NCBI GenBank assembly: GCA_937982065.1
Contig: CALJMO010000021.1
Span: 1 to 64,000 of the forward strand
Length of the DNA stretch: 64,000 bases
Source: an uncultured Collinsella sp.
GTDB taxonomy: Bacteria > Actinomycetota > Coriobacteriia > Coriobacteriales > Coriobacteriaceae
Direction of reading: 5' to 3'
The notes under the pieces were generated by a model. That model was given only the letters and a program-made list of their open reading frames with translations, was not told the DNA's origin and made no database searches. A program made the translations under genes and the position numbers. Position 1 is the stretch's first letter, and every line of letters begins with the position of its first letter. Positions 8,644 to 16,948 of this stretch are shown here, piece by piece.

Positions 8644-9669
8644 ATGAAACAGTACACGGTTGCTATTTTGGGCGCGACGGGAGCCGTGGGCACCCAGATG
8701 CTCGAGTGCCTCAACGAGCAGGAGTTCCCGATCGGCAAGCTCAAGTTGTTGGCAAGTGCACGCTCCGCGGGCAAGACCGTTGAGTTCCGCGGCGAGCAGA
8801 TCGTGATCGAAGAGGCTTGCCCCGAGGCCTTTGAGGGCTGTGATATTGTGCTCGGAGCCGCCGGCGACGATATCGCGAAGGAGCTACTGCCCGAGGCCGT
8901 CAAGCGCGGCGCCGTCGTGGTCGACAACAGCCATGCCTTCCGCATGGATCCCGAGGTGCCGTTGGTCGTGCCCGAGATCAATGCCGACGACATCAAGTGG
9001 CATCACGGCCTTATCGCCAACCCCAACTGCGCGACCATCATCGGCCTGGTTCCCACGTGGCCGCTGCATCAGCTTGCCGGCGTGAAGCGCATGATCGTCT
9101 CGACGTATCAGGCGGCTTCGGGTGCCGGTGCTCCCGGTATGGCCGAGCTCGAAGCGCAGCTTGCCGCCCTGGGCCGTGGCGAGGAGATTCCCGAGCCGCG
9201 CGCGTTTGCCGCCCAGCTGGCGAGCAACCTGATTCCGCAGATTGGCGGCGTCAAGGAGGAGGGCTTTACCTCCGAGGAGATGAAACTGCAGAACGAGGGC
9301 CGTAAGATCATGCATCTGCCCGAGCTGCGCGTGAACTGCACCTGCGTGCGCGTGCCCGTGCTGCGTTCGCACTCCGAGAGCATTACGCTCGAGTTTGAGC
9401 GCGACATCACGGTGGAAGAGGCCCGTGCTGCGCTGGCTGCCGCTCCGGGCGTGAAGCTGGTTGACGACATGGGCGCCGAGGATGCGCATGATCGCTTCCC
9501 CATGCCGATGGATACGTCCGATCAGGATCTGATCTGGGTCGGTCGCGTGCGTCGCGACATCTCGAACCCCGAGGCCACGCGCGGTATTACCTTCTGGTGC
9601 TGCGGCGACCAAATCCGTAAGGGCGCGGCAACCAACGCCGTCCAGATCGCTAAGCTGCTCTGCGAGTAG
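8644..9669 (+). CDS. asd: Aspartate-semialdehyde dehydrogenase
   Basis: Asd reduces aspartyl phosphate to aspartate semialdehyde with NADPH, the branch point to lysine, diaminopimelate and homoserine. The Rossmann start ILGATGAVGTQML, the catalytic cysteine in NPNCATI, and the C-terminal HDRFPMP segment are visible. The start ATG 8644 has AAAGGGGGAAGC directly before it; longer in-frame versions would run into the upstream hairpin. The protein is 341 residues, typical of the Gram-positive type. Cytosolic homodimer or tetramer by family. Confidence 0.94.
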   Translation: MKQYTVAILGATGAVGTQMLECLNEQEFPIGKLKLLASARSAGKTVEFRGEQIVIEEACPEAFEGCDIVLGAAGDDIAKELLPEAVKRGAVVVDNSHAFRMDPEVPLVVPEINADDIKWHHGLIANPNCATIIGLVPTWPLHQLAGVKRMIVSTYQAASGAGAPGMAELEAQLAALGRGEEIPEPRAFAAQLASNLIPQIGGVKEEGFTSEEMKLQNEGRKIMHLPELRVNCTCVRVPVLRSHSESITLEFERDITVEEARAALAAAPGVKLVDDMGAEDAHDRFPMPMDTSDQDLIWVGRVRRDISNPEATRGITFWCCGDQIRKGAATNAVQIAKLLCE

Positions 9670-9682
9670 TGCGACCTGTCCG

Positions 9683-9810
9683 GCGGGGGCCGGGCTTAGT
9701 TTTCAGAACGTCCTCGACCATGTGTGGCGCCTTGTCCTGCTCCTTCGGAGCCGCGGACAAGGCGCCACATTGGTCTGCGGAGTGTTCTGAAAACTAAGCC
9801 CGGCCCCCGC
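9683..9810. repeat. Giant nested hairpin downstream of asd
   Basis: Perfect 27-base arms (9683-9709 and 9784-9810) enclose a second perfect 15-base inverted repeat (9723-9737 and 9755-9769). This begins 13 bases after the asd stop and so is the probable transcript end. The design matches the elements at 4229-4353 and 5271-5380. The remaining bases 9811-10000 hold no recognisable gene. Confidence 0.75.
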
Positions 9811-10019
9811 CTGCGGTGACTCGGCTGCGAGCGGCCAGCGATGGGGCCGTTGTTGGTTGGGGCCGCTGGGCTGATGTGAGGGCACGTGGCCGCTGCGGGC
9901 CCTGGTCCCGGCGGCGGCCTCGGCGCTGTGCGCCTGCTGCCTTGGGTAACTTTGGGGTCGATTGAAGTTGTCTACACAATTCGCGGTATTATGGTGCGGA
10001 GTTTTGAAAGGAGCCGCTG

Positions 10020-10598
10020 GTGGTCACGACGACGTTTGCTTCGCCTTTGGGCGAAATCTTGCTTGCCGCTGATGGCCGCGGTCTGACGGGGCTTTGGTTT
10101 GAGGGACAGGAGCATTTTGGCTCCACGCTTCTCAAAGAAGATCCCGAACATGTTGAAGGCGCCGATGCAGTTTCTGGTGCTGGCGGCATGTCGTCGGTGA
10201 GTCCGGCAAATGGTGCGGCGTCTTCGGTGCTTGAGCGTTCCTGGGCTTGGCTGAATGCTTATTTTGCGGGGCAGGAGCCTCGGTTTACGCCGCCGTTGCA
10301 TATGATTGGCACGGCATTTCAGCGTGAGGTTTGGTTTGAGCTGCTCTCTATCCCGCGTGGCGAGGTCGCTACGTATGGCGAGATCGCTCAGCGCGTTGCG
10401 GCTCGACATCGTGTGCCGGGAAACGAGGCACCTGTTGTGTCTCCTCGTGCGGTGGGGGCCGCGGTCGCTCGCAACCCTGTTTCGATTATTGTGCCATGCC
10501 ATCGCGTGGTGGCGGCCGACGGCTCGCTTAACGGATATGCCGGCGGGCTTGATCGCAAGGAGTGGCTGCTTCGGCTTGAGGGCGCGTACGAGGAGTAA
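10020..10598 (+). CDS. ogt: Methylated-DNA-protein cysteine methyltransferase
   Basis: This is a suicide DNA-repair protein that moves the alkyl group from O6-alkylguanine to its own cysteine. The active site PCHRVV, with the preceding NPVSIIV, is intact, followed by GYAGGLDRKEWLL. The DNA-binding region with GEVATYGEIA is present. At 192 residues it matches the two-domain Ogt/MGMT form with a short N-terminal domain. The GTG start at 10020 is six bases after AAAGGAG. A TATTAT at 9987-9992 is a plausible -10 element. Confidence 0.9.
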   Translation: MVTTTFASPLGEILLAADGRGLTGLWFEGQEHFGSTLLKEDPEHVEGADAVSGAGGMSSVSPANGAASSVLERSWAWLNAYFAGQEPRFTPPLHMIGTAFQREVWFELLSIPRGEVATYGEIAQRVAARHRVPGNEAPVVSPRAVGAAVARNPVSIIVPCHRVVAADGSLNGYAGGLDRKEWLLRLEGAYEE

Positions 10599-10638
10599 CA
10601 CTCGAGCGCTTTGCATAGCCAAGATGCCGTGAAAGAAC

Positions 10639-10782
10639 GGGACATGCTTTCCGAATGGAGGCTCAGACGGAAACTACGTCCCGGAATTCCGTTTTAAAGC
10701 GGGATGCGCTTTCCGAATGGCGTTCCAAGCGGAAACCGTGTCCCGGAATACAGCCTCAGAGTGGGACACCGTTTCCGGCTGA
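10639..10782. repeat. Tandem hairpin repeats, about 2.5 units
   Basis: Two 49-base units, 10639-10687 and 10701-10749, share GGGA, CTTTCCGAATGG, CGGAAAC and GTCCCGGAAT at fixed places, a period of 62. Each folds on itself because the GGGAC/TTTCCG side pairs with CGGAAA/GTCCC. A third half unit (GGGACACCGTTTCCGGCTGAG) is at 10762-10782. It borders the damaged genes at 10805-11379. No coding sequence fits 10599-10804. Confidence 0.7.
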
Positions 10783-10804
10783 GACCACCTGCCTGGACAT
10801 CGAT

Positions 10805-11017
10805 CTACGCCCGCTCCTGCAGGGCGTAGATGGACTTATCCATGTTGAACAGGTAAGCCACAACGCAGACAATAATGAACATCGGCAAGTTACCAAAGCC
10901 GAAGACTTCGCAGCCAATAAGGATGGGTGCGAGCAGCGTATTGGTGGCGCTGCCAAAGACGGCTGCGTAGCCCAGTGCGGCGCAGAGCTCGACGGGCATG
11001 CCGAGTTGAGCCTCGTT
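10805..11017 (-). pseudogene. C-terminal remnant of a CLC-type chloride channel
   Basis: The frame encodes about 70 residues resembling the last transmembrane helices of CLC proteins: LCAALGYAAVFGSATNTLLA, a second hydrophobic helix with PMFIIVCVVAYLF, and a short polar tail. The full family has about 400-450 residues, so more than 80% is missing. The 5' side runs without a stop into an unrelated Abi_2-like coding sequence in another frame, showing a deletion or recombination junction near 11018. It is unlikely to be functional. Confidence 0.6.
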
Positions 11018-11379
11018 ATGGCGACATCTGGGTAACAGAAAGGCCCGCGTTCCTCAGAGGCAAGATAGGCAATTCTGCTTCTGAGGTAGATCTCAATTCT
11101 GCCGACCGCACTGCCGACCGCATCAAACATTAACTGCCGGAGGGCTCGGTCAAATTCATACGTGTAGATGATGGTTTCGAATGTTGTGCCTTCGCGAAAG
11201 ATGGTAATCCCGGACTTGCATTTGGTTTTGTAGGGAAACCAGTAGGCCGACAGTCTGTAGTGGTTGGCTTCGACCAAAGCTCGCTCGAGTTCGCTTTGAT
11301 CAGAGCACTTAAGACCCTTGTTTTCTGTCAATAGTGCTATTTGTTCGTTGATGGATATCCGCGACTTCTGGGATTTCAT
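11018..11379 (-). pseudogene. Truncated Abi_2 (AbiD/AbiF-like) abortive-infection gene
   Basis: About 120 residues match the N-terminus of the Abi_2 family by the order of INEQIALL, NHYRLSAYWFPY, FREGTTFETII, YEFDRALRQLMFDAV and RIEIYLRSRIAY. Intact members are around 300 residues and protect against phages by halting infected cells. After GPFCYPDVA the frame reads into nonsense derived from the channel remnant, with a stop only at 10756. The 5' end looks intact, with AAGAGG before the start. The damage is presumably a deletion fusing two genes. Confidence 0.6.
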
Positions 11380-11549
11380 TAAGCCTCTTGATAGAAAAAG
11401 AGCTGGAGTTGCGCATCGTTGAGAGGCTTTCCAGCTTTAGCAAAACAAACTTATAAGATGCGACGGGCCGCGTCAAGATAATTGCTTGACAGCCTAGGAG
11501 GCGGCTGGTTGGCTGGCTTAAAACCCAGCGCGTGAAATGACGCTCCACG

Positions 11550-12188
11550 CTATTCAGCGCGCTTGATAGGATGACGAACCACAGTCTTAAGTTTCTCCGG
11601 CGCACACTTGCGTGGATCGGAAAGATAGATTTCGTGATGTAAACGGGTGTCTGAGAAGTCGGGGACATAGCCCTGCTCGGTCGCATATTCATGCATGGCG
11701 TCTACGGTTGCCGGCTCGCTGTCGTAGGGTCCGGTATGCATGCATTGAACGCAGAGACCCTCGTCAACTTTAAGCAGCTCGACGGCAGAAAAGTCCAGTT
11801 TCTTTTTGGCCGTGGCTTCCGCGACCGCCCAGTCAAAGTCATCCTGAGTGACGAAATCGGGCAGGCGGATGCACGAGATAAAGTTGAAATCGTCCTTGCG
11901 TACATAATCGATGTCGCCGCTCGGGGAGTCTTGCCACCAGAAGCCCTCGAGCGGCGGTACCACAAAGTCGAAATAGCCCTCGATACTCCTTGAGCCTTTC
12001 TTTGACATCTTGACGGTATAGGCGATGCCGTAAAGCAGCGGCAGGGCATTTTGATACTCGCCACCTTCGGTATTTGGGTCGCCCTTTCCGCGAACGGCAA
12101 CGTAGCTCATAGGCGGGACAGTTATGATACTCGGCTTGCTTGCAGGTCTGTAGAGCTCCTTGCATTCCTTCTTAAAGTCGAACGCCAT
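11550..12188 (-). CDS. GyrI-like small-molecule-binding domain protein
   Basis: This 212-residue cytosolic protein begins MAFDFKKECKELYRP and has the pattern of stand-alone GyrI-like (SHS2-fold) proteins, with MSYVAVRGKGDPN near residues 28-40, a tryptophan-rich EGFWW, and a final CAPEKLKTVVRHP. Family members bind hydrophobic or cationic compounds and include gyrase inhibitor GyrI/SbmC; the precise ligand here is unknown. An SOS-box-like site lies 57 bases upstream of the start codon, in what would be its promoter. The gene is transcribed away from the ABC exporter at 12460. Confidence 0.75.
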   Translation of the reverse strand: MAFDFKKECKELYRPASKPSIITVPPMSYVAVRGKGDPNTEGGEYQNALPLLYGIAYTVKMSKKGSRSIEGYFDFVVPPLEGFWWQDSPSGDIDYVRKDDFNFISCIRLPDFVTQDDFDWAVAEATAKKKLDFSAVELLKVDEGLCVQCMHTGPYDSEPATVDAMHEYATEQGYVPDFSDTRLHHEIYLSDPRKCAPEKLKTVVRHPIKRAE

Positions 12189-12244
12189 GTTGGCCGCCTT
12201 TCTGCGTATTGGCCTGCTTAGATAGCGGAATCATATCATAGAAA

Positions 12245-12258
12245 CGAACAGTTGTTCG
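12245..12258 (-). promoter_or_regulatory. LexA (SOS) box-like operator upstream of the GyrI-like gene
   Basis: CGAAC-AGTT-GTTCG is a dyad of the Gram-positive/actinobacterial SOS-box type (CGAAC-N4-GTTCG), with one deviation from the B. subtilis central consensus. On the minus strand a TATGAT -10-like hexamer (12240-12235) lies just downstream, so LexA bound here would block the promoter. No experimental evidence; inference from sequence. Confidence 0.55.
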
Positions 12259-12376
12259 AATGATTTGGCTGACAGATTGAGATGCGTGCGTTGTGTTTGG
12301 CGGTCGGCCTGACCCCATCGATGATTTCTCTGCCTCCCCGGCGCCTCATCTATAGCTGCCGTTTCCCCATATAGAA

Positions 12377-12403
12377 CCTGCCAAAATAAACCCGTCCCTT
12401 TTT
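12377..12403 (-). repeat. Dispersed repeat (CCTACCAAAAAGGGACAGG family), minus orientation
   Basis: Read on the minus strand it gives AAAAAGGGAC then GGGTTTATTTTGGCAGG, matching the right three quarters of the copies at 15933, 21093 and 22301. It lies in the leader of the ABC exporter operon. Confidence 0.6.
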
Positions 12404-12459
12404 AGTCGGTGCGAAATGGGTAATACTAAAGAGTTATCCGACCAGATGGGAACCGATCG

Positions 12460-13161
12460 ATGGCTTATATCGAATTCAAAGACGTCATCAAGGCATACGG
12501 CGAGGGCGACGCCCGCATTCACGCACTCGACGGCGCGAGCTTTACGGTCGAGCGCGGCGAGCTCGCCATCATTCTGGGTGCTTCGGGTGCCGGCAAGACC
12601 ACGGCGCTCAACATTCTGGGCGGCATGGATACGGCGACCTCCGGCACCGTGACGGTGGACGGGCGCGACGTGAGCTCCGCCAACGAGGCTCAGCTCGTGG
12701 AATACCGCCGCGCCGATGTCGGCTTTGTCTTCCAGTTCTACAATCTGGTCCCCAACCTGACGGCGCTCGAAAATGTTGAGCTTGCGGCGCAAATCTGCCC
12801 CGATTCGCTCGATGCCGAGCAAACGCTTTGCCAGGTTGGCTTGGGTGAGCGCCTCGCCAACTTCCCCGCGCAGCTTTCGGGCGGCGAGCAGCAGCGCGTG
12901 TCCATTGCCCGCGCGCTGGCAAAGAACCCCAAGCTGCTTTTGTGCGACGAGCCCACGGGCGCACTTGACTACAAAACCGGCAAGCAGATCTTGCAGCTGC
13001 TACAGGACACCTGTCGCAAGCAGGGCATCACGGTCATCATCATCACCCATAACTCCGCGCTGGCGCCCATGGCCGATCGCCTGATCCGCTTTAAGAGCGG
13101 CCGCGTGGAGAGCGAGACGGTCCAGCAAAATCCCGTGCCTATCGAGACGATCGAGTGGTAG
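12460..13161 (+). CDS. ABC transporter ATP-binding protein (MacB/LolD type)
   Basis: The 233-residue ATPase has Walker A GASGAGKTT, Q-loop in FVFQFYNLVPNLTA, signature LSGGEQQR, Walker B LLLCDEP and the H-loop ITHN. This is the type that works with FtsX/MacB-like permeases. The permease gene starts six bases after its stop, so they form one operon and one transporter. The upstream leader (12262-12459) holds a dispersed repeat copy and no gene. Substrate unknown; family members expel peptides, antibiotics or lipoproteins. Confidence 0.9.
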   Translation: MAYIEFKDVIKAYGEGDARIHALDGASFTVERGELAIILGASGAGKTTALNILGGMDTATSGTVTVDGRDVSSANEAQLVEYRRADVGFVFQFYNLVPNLTALENVELAAQICPDSLDAEQTLCQVGLGERLANFPAQLSGGEQQRVSIARALAKNPKLLLCDEPTGALDYKTGKQILQLLQDTCRKQGITVIIITHNSALAPMADRLIRFKSGRVESETVQQNPVPIETIEW

Positions 13162-13166
13162 CGCCC

Positions 13167-15932
13167 ATGGACCAAGATCGCCAAAACAGCCAAAACCACG
13201 ATACGGAGCACGCAGACCGCGACTGGGAGTTCGCGACCTACCGCACTGCTCAAAGCTCAAACGATATGGTCCCGACGGTTTTTCGCCGTGGCATCTACCG
13301 CACAATCCGGGGCAGTCTTAAGCGCTTCTTGTCAATCGTGGTCATCACCGCGCTTGGCGTGAGCGTGATGTGCGGCCTTAAGGCAGGCTGCGAGGATTTG
13401 TGCGATTCGGTCGACGCCTATTTTGACCAGCAGAATGTCTATGACATTAACGTGCAGTCGACCTATGGCCTTACGCGCGACGATCTTGCGGCTATCCAAG
13501 AGGTCGACGGCGTCGAGACGGCCGAGGGCATTTACACCGAGACCGCCTACACCGCCGTGGGCACAACGCGCGAGCGCGTGGTTGTGCAAAGTCTTTCCAA
13601 GGAGAACATCGATCAGCCAGTGCTCGTGAACGGCGATTTGCCCGAGAGCGCCGATGAGGTCGCGGTAACTTCGAAGTTCTTGAAGGCTTCGGGCAAAAAG
13701 CTCGGCGATACCGTGAGTTTTGCCGCCAATGACGCAAGCTCGTCGAACCAAAGTGCCAAGGATCAGTTTGCCGCGGGCGATTACACCATTACGGCCGAGG
13801 TCCTCGACCCCACCGACGTGAGCTCCGACTCGACCGTCAACGCCTTTCGCGCTGCTTCGGCGGCGGACTATAAGTTCTATGTGAGCGAGGACGCCGCGAC
13901 ATCTTCTTCCTACTCTGCGGTCCACGTGATCGTCGAGGGAGCCAAGAGTCTTAACTCCTATTCAGATGCCTACACGACAAAGATCAACGAGGTTAAAGGC
14001 AATATCGAGAAGATCCGCGAGGAGCGTGAGAAGGCGCGCGCTCAGGAGCTGACGGTCGACACGCCGGCGAGCCTTGACGCGGCCGAGCGCCAGGCGGAGA
14101 TGCTCTTTGGGGTTGAGCAGAGAAACATCGATCGCATGGCCGAAGGCAGCGAAGAGCGCGCCCAGGCGCAGGCCGATTTGGACCAGCGTCGCGCCGCTGC
14201 CGACCAGCAGTTCGCCGATGCCCGCGCCGAGCTCTCTGACTTGGGCGAATGCACCTGGTACATCCAGGATCGCGGCAACATCGCAAGCTACTCGAGCGTG
14301 GAAAGCGATAGCTCGTCAATTGAGGCCATCGCCACGGTGTTCCCGTTTATCTTCTTTATCGTCGCCGTGCTCATCAGCCTTACCACCGCTACGCGCATGG
14401 TCGAGGAGGAGCGCACTCTTATTGGCCTGTACAAGGCGCTCGGCTATTCACGTGGGCGTATTCTGTCCAAATACGTGGACTACTCGCTGTGGGCGTGTCT
14501 GATCGGCGGCGTGCTCGGCAACATCATCGGATTTGTGGGCCTGCCGCTGTTCCTGTTTACGGTGTTCGACGACATGTACTCGCTGCCCCAGATGCTGCTT
14601 TCGTACGACATCGTGTCGTCGCTCGTGTCGGTGGCGCTGTTTGCCGTGGGCGTGGTGGGCGCTACGATTATCGCCTGCCGCCACGAGATGTCCGAGACCC
14701 CAGCCTCGCTTATGCGTCCCAAGGCCCCGCGTGCCGGCTCGCGCATCTTGCTTGAGCGCATCGGCTTTATCTGGCGCCGCATGGGCTTCTTAAACAAGGT
14801 GGCGGCGCGTAACCTGTTCCGCTACAAAAAGCGCGCCTTTATGACCATCTTCGGTATCGCCGGTTGCACGGCGCTCGTGATCTGCGGGATGGGCATTCGT
14901 GATACGTCGGTGGCGCTTTCGCCCAAGCAGTACGGGCATATCACGCGCTATGACCTGCTGGCGGTTGCCAATCCCGACGATTTTTCGCAGACGTGCGCGG
15001 CGCTCGACGAGCGAAGCGCGGCCAATGATTCCAACGTGACGGTGACCTCGACCCTGCCGATTATGACCGACAACGTCACCTTTACGTTTGGCGGCAAGAG
15101 CGAGACCGTGCAGCTCATCGTGATTCCCGATGACCGCGCGGGTGACTTGGGCGATTACGTGCGCCTGGAGGATGAGTCCAAAGAACCTCTGTCTTTGCGT
15201 GACGGAGACGTGTATCTGAGCAAAAGTTCACAGCTGGTGTTGGGGATTCAGCCGGGCGATACGGCTCACGTCCAGGATTCGTCGCTCAACGTCGCCAAGG
15301 TCAAGGTTAGCGACATTTCGCTCAACTATCTGGGCAACACGCTTTACATGACGCAGAGTACCTATGAGCAAGTTTTTGGTCGCAGTGCTCGACTCAACGG
15401 CGTCTTTGTGCTGCTTAAGGGTTCGTCGGCCGACCAGATTGCGTTTAGCAAGAAGCTTAAGAGCGACGGTTGGCTCACCATCTCGAGCACGGCCGAACAT
15501 TGGCAGAACTACGAGGCGAACTTTGCGATTATCAATTCCGTGGTGGTGCTCGTGACCTTTATGGCGGCGTGCCTGTCGTTTGTGGTGGTGTTTACGCTGT
15601 CCAACACCAACATTTCGGAGCGCGAGCGCGAACTGGCAACCATTAAGGTGCTGGGCTTCCGTCGCGGCGAGGTGCACCACTACGTCAACAAGGAGACGTT
15701 GATCCTCACGGCGATTGGTGCCGCGCTGGGTGTTCCGCTGGGCGGTGCACTGGCCGAGAGTTTTACGTACATTTTGCAGATGCCGTCGCTGTACTTTGAC
15801 GTCGAAGTCGAGCCGCTGAGCTACGTGCTTGCCGTGGTGCTTTCCTTCGGCTTTACGTTTATCGTTAACCTCGCTACCAATCATACCCTCAACAAGATCG
15901 ACATGGTCGGCGCCCTCAAGAGCGCCGAGTAA
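13167..15932 (+). CDS. FtsX/MacB-like ABC permease with long extracellular domain
   Basis: The protein is 921 residues from ATG 13167 (an in-frame GTG lies 12 bases upstream). A first membrane helix near residues 45-65 is followed by an extracytoplasmic domain to about 385 that includes a charged helical segment (KIREEREKARAQ to about residue 350). Three membrane helices then carry the first FtsX domain (ARTMVEEERTLIGLYKALGY-like core), and a second extracytoplasmic domain and FtsX domain (ERERELATIKVLGFRRGEV) end the protein. This is the four-plus-four helix arrangement of the large Gram-positive exporters. Bacitracin/lantibiotic-type or cell-wall roles are possible; no two-component system is adjacent. 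Confidence 0.85.
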   Translation: MDQDRQNSQNHDTEHADRDWEFATYRTAQSSNDMVPTVFRRGIYRTIRGSLKRFLSIVVITALGVSVMCGLKAGCEDLCDSVDAYFDQQNVYDINVQSTYGLTRDDLAAIQEVDGVETAEGIYTETAYTAVGTTRERVVVQSLSKENIDQPVLVNGDLPESADEVAVTSKFLKASGKKLGDTVSFAANDASSSNQSAKDQFAAGDYTITAEVLDPTDVSSDSTVNAFRAASAADYKFYVSEDAATSSSYSAVHVIVEGAKSLNSYSDAYTTKINEVKGNIEKIREEREKARAQELTVDTPASLDAAERQAEMLFGVEQRNIDRMAEGSEERAQAQADLDQRRAAADQQFADARAELSDLGECTWYIQDRGNIASYSSVESDSSSIEAIATVFPFIFFIVAVLISLTTATRMVEEERTLIGLYKALGYSRGRILSKYVDYSLWACLIGGVLGNIIGFVGLPLFLFTVFDDMYSLPQMLLSYDIVSSLVSVALFAVGVVGATIIACRHEMSETPASLMRPKAPRAGSRILLERIGFIWRRMGFLNKVAARNLFRYKKRAFMTIFGIAGCTALVICGMGIRDTSVALSPKQYGHITRYDLLAVANPDDFSQTCAALDERSAANDSNVTVTSTLPIMTDNVTFTFGGKSETVQLIVIPDDRAGDLGDYVRLEDESKEPLSLRDGDVYLSKSSQLVLGIQPGDTAHVQDSSLNVAKVKVSDISLNYLGNTLYMTQSTYEQVFGRSARLNGVFVLLKGSSADQIAFSKKLKSDGWLTISSTAEHWQNYEANFAIINSVVVLVTFMAACLSFVVVFTLSNTNISERERELATIKVLGFRRGEVHHYVNKETLILTAIGAALGVPLGGALAESFTYILQMPSLYFDVEVEPLSYVLAVVLSFGFTFIVNLATNHTLNKIDMVGALKSAE

Positions 15933-15965
15933 CCTGCCAAAAAGGGACAGGTTTATTTTGGCAGG
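15933..15965 (+). repeat. Dispersed repeat, CCTGCCAAAAAGGGACAGG copy
   Basis: This starts at the permease stop codon. The outer CCTGCCAAAA and TTTTGGCAGG are inverted repeats, so the element folds into a 10-base stem. See also 12377, 21093, 22301 and 39029. Confidence 0.7.
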
Positions 15966-15972
15966 TTTTATC

Positions 15973-16016
15973 GGGGCAAACGCCGGACAACCATTAGGTG
16001 GTCCGGCGTTTGCCCC
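15973..16016 (+). terminator. Terminator of the ABC exporter operon
   Basis: A perfect 16-base stem, 15973-15988 with 16001-16016, encloses a 12-base loop and is followed by GTTTTG. It lies 40 bases after the permease gene. Confidence 0.75.
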
Positions 16017-16048
16017 GTTTTGCTGGGGATGTTTGTCGTTCGGTGCTC

Positions 16049-16369
16049 TTACTGGCCAATCCAGTGTTGCGCATAGCTCTTAATGTCCTCGGTAAAACCG
16101 TCAAGGTCGTCGAGGGCGATCACGCTGTCGATAAGCAAATTGGCTATCTCGCGGTGCATTGTGCTGCGGCGAATGTCGTTTGCAATTACGCCTGAGGACA
16201 GCTTGTCTCTATTGAGGCGCTCTTCTAGTGCCCAAAATCTACTGGACGCTTCACTGTCGCCGTTCAGCATCTCAACGTACTGGCCGATGAGCTTTTCCAT
16301 ATAACGTTCTTGCCATTGAGGAAGCATTTTCTTAAACAGCTTCCAGTCGCTTTCGGCTACGTCCCGCAT
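16049..16369 (-). CDS. Conserved hypothetical protein, 106 residues
   Basis: A small, soluble, charged, all-helical protein (MRDVAESDWKLFKKMLPQWQ at the start). I know similar short proteins from gut anaerobes but no function. The start ATG 16369 has GGAGGA three bases upstream; a longer in-frame version begins at 16411 and lacks that site. It stands alone on the minus strand, between the exporter operon terminator and a repeat-rich gap. Confidence 0.6.
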   Translation of the reverse strand: MRDVAESDWKLFKKMLPQWQERYMEKLIGQYVEMLNGDSEASSRFWALEERLNRDKLSSGVIANDIRRSTMHREIANLLIDSVIALDDLDGFTEDIKSYAQHWIGQ

Positions 16370-16700
16370 ATGTCCTCCGCTCGTCAAACGGGCTTTCCAT
16401 TTGCCTTTCATTCTATTTGGTTTTCGCTCGCAAGCGTGGATGAGAGGCTCTCTTTAGCCTTCGAGATTGGGCTTGAATGGGCCGTATGCCACAAAACGGG
16501 CCTATCTACTACGTTTAATTGGATGTCCTCAACCATGCCGGGGAAACGAAAAATAAAACCGCAGGTAGAAGACCTGTCGATTTTCGAAAAAGGCGGTCAT
16601 GGTTGGCCCCTTCGGGCTAAACGTAGTAGATGGCCCCATTTCGTGGCGGACCATCAAACGAACACCGATGCTTGTGCTGTAGCCGCTCCGATCATACGTA

Positions 16701-16767
16701 AGTTGCGGTGGAATAGTTCCTAGATTCAGCCATTTGCGGGCTAAGCAGGAACTATTTCACCGCAACT
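16701..16767. repeat. Palindromic repeat, AGTTGCGGTG family copy 1
   Basis: AGTTGCGGTGGAATAGTTCC (16701-16720) pairs with 16748-16767 with one G-T wobble. The same arm with two changes recurs at 23352-23418, so this is a dispersed palindromic element and not a private terminator. Confidence 0.7.
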
Positions 16768-16828
16768 GAATTTCAGGCCAGGCACCCGCAGCAAGAAGAC
16801 GAATAACCTCGGCGAGTATGTAAACGCA

Positions 16829-16925
16829 GGGCCCTCCGACCCCGCCCGACGATTTCGATTGGCGACCTTTGACGGAGTCAAGGGAGGAGCCAAATCGAAA
16901 TACGTCGGGCGTGGTCGGAGGGCCC
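16829..16925. repeat. Long imperfect hairpin downstream of pfkA
   Basis: GGGCCCTCCGACC at 16829 and its complement ending at 16925 are the outer arms; ATTTCGATT and AATCGAAAT are inner arms, with small indels. Located within 25 bases of the end of pfkA on the minus strand, it probably ends that transcript. Confidence 0.6.
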
Positions 16926-16948
16926 GATGGGATGAATTTCGGCTGAGG

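Larger units (their letters stand above)
16370..16948. other. Repeat-rich gap without genes
   Basis: I see no supported gene here. Bases 16370-16700 show no clear structure apart from a CTACTACGTT/AACGTAGTAG inverted pair around 16505 and 16620. The rest is taken up by the two palindromic repeats listed separately (16701-16767 and 16829-16925). Confidence 0.5.

Noticed and set aside
10756..11379. A single 207-codon minus-strand protein covering the Abi_2 and channel remnants
   Set aside because: Only the first 120 codons resemble a family; the rest is the channel remnant read in the wrong frame. Treated as two pseudogenes.
11309..11692. A 127-codon minus-strand frame between the Abi_2 remnant and the GyrI-like gene
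   Set aside because: It overlaps both neighbours in another frame and has no recognisable features or ribosome site.
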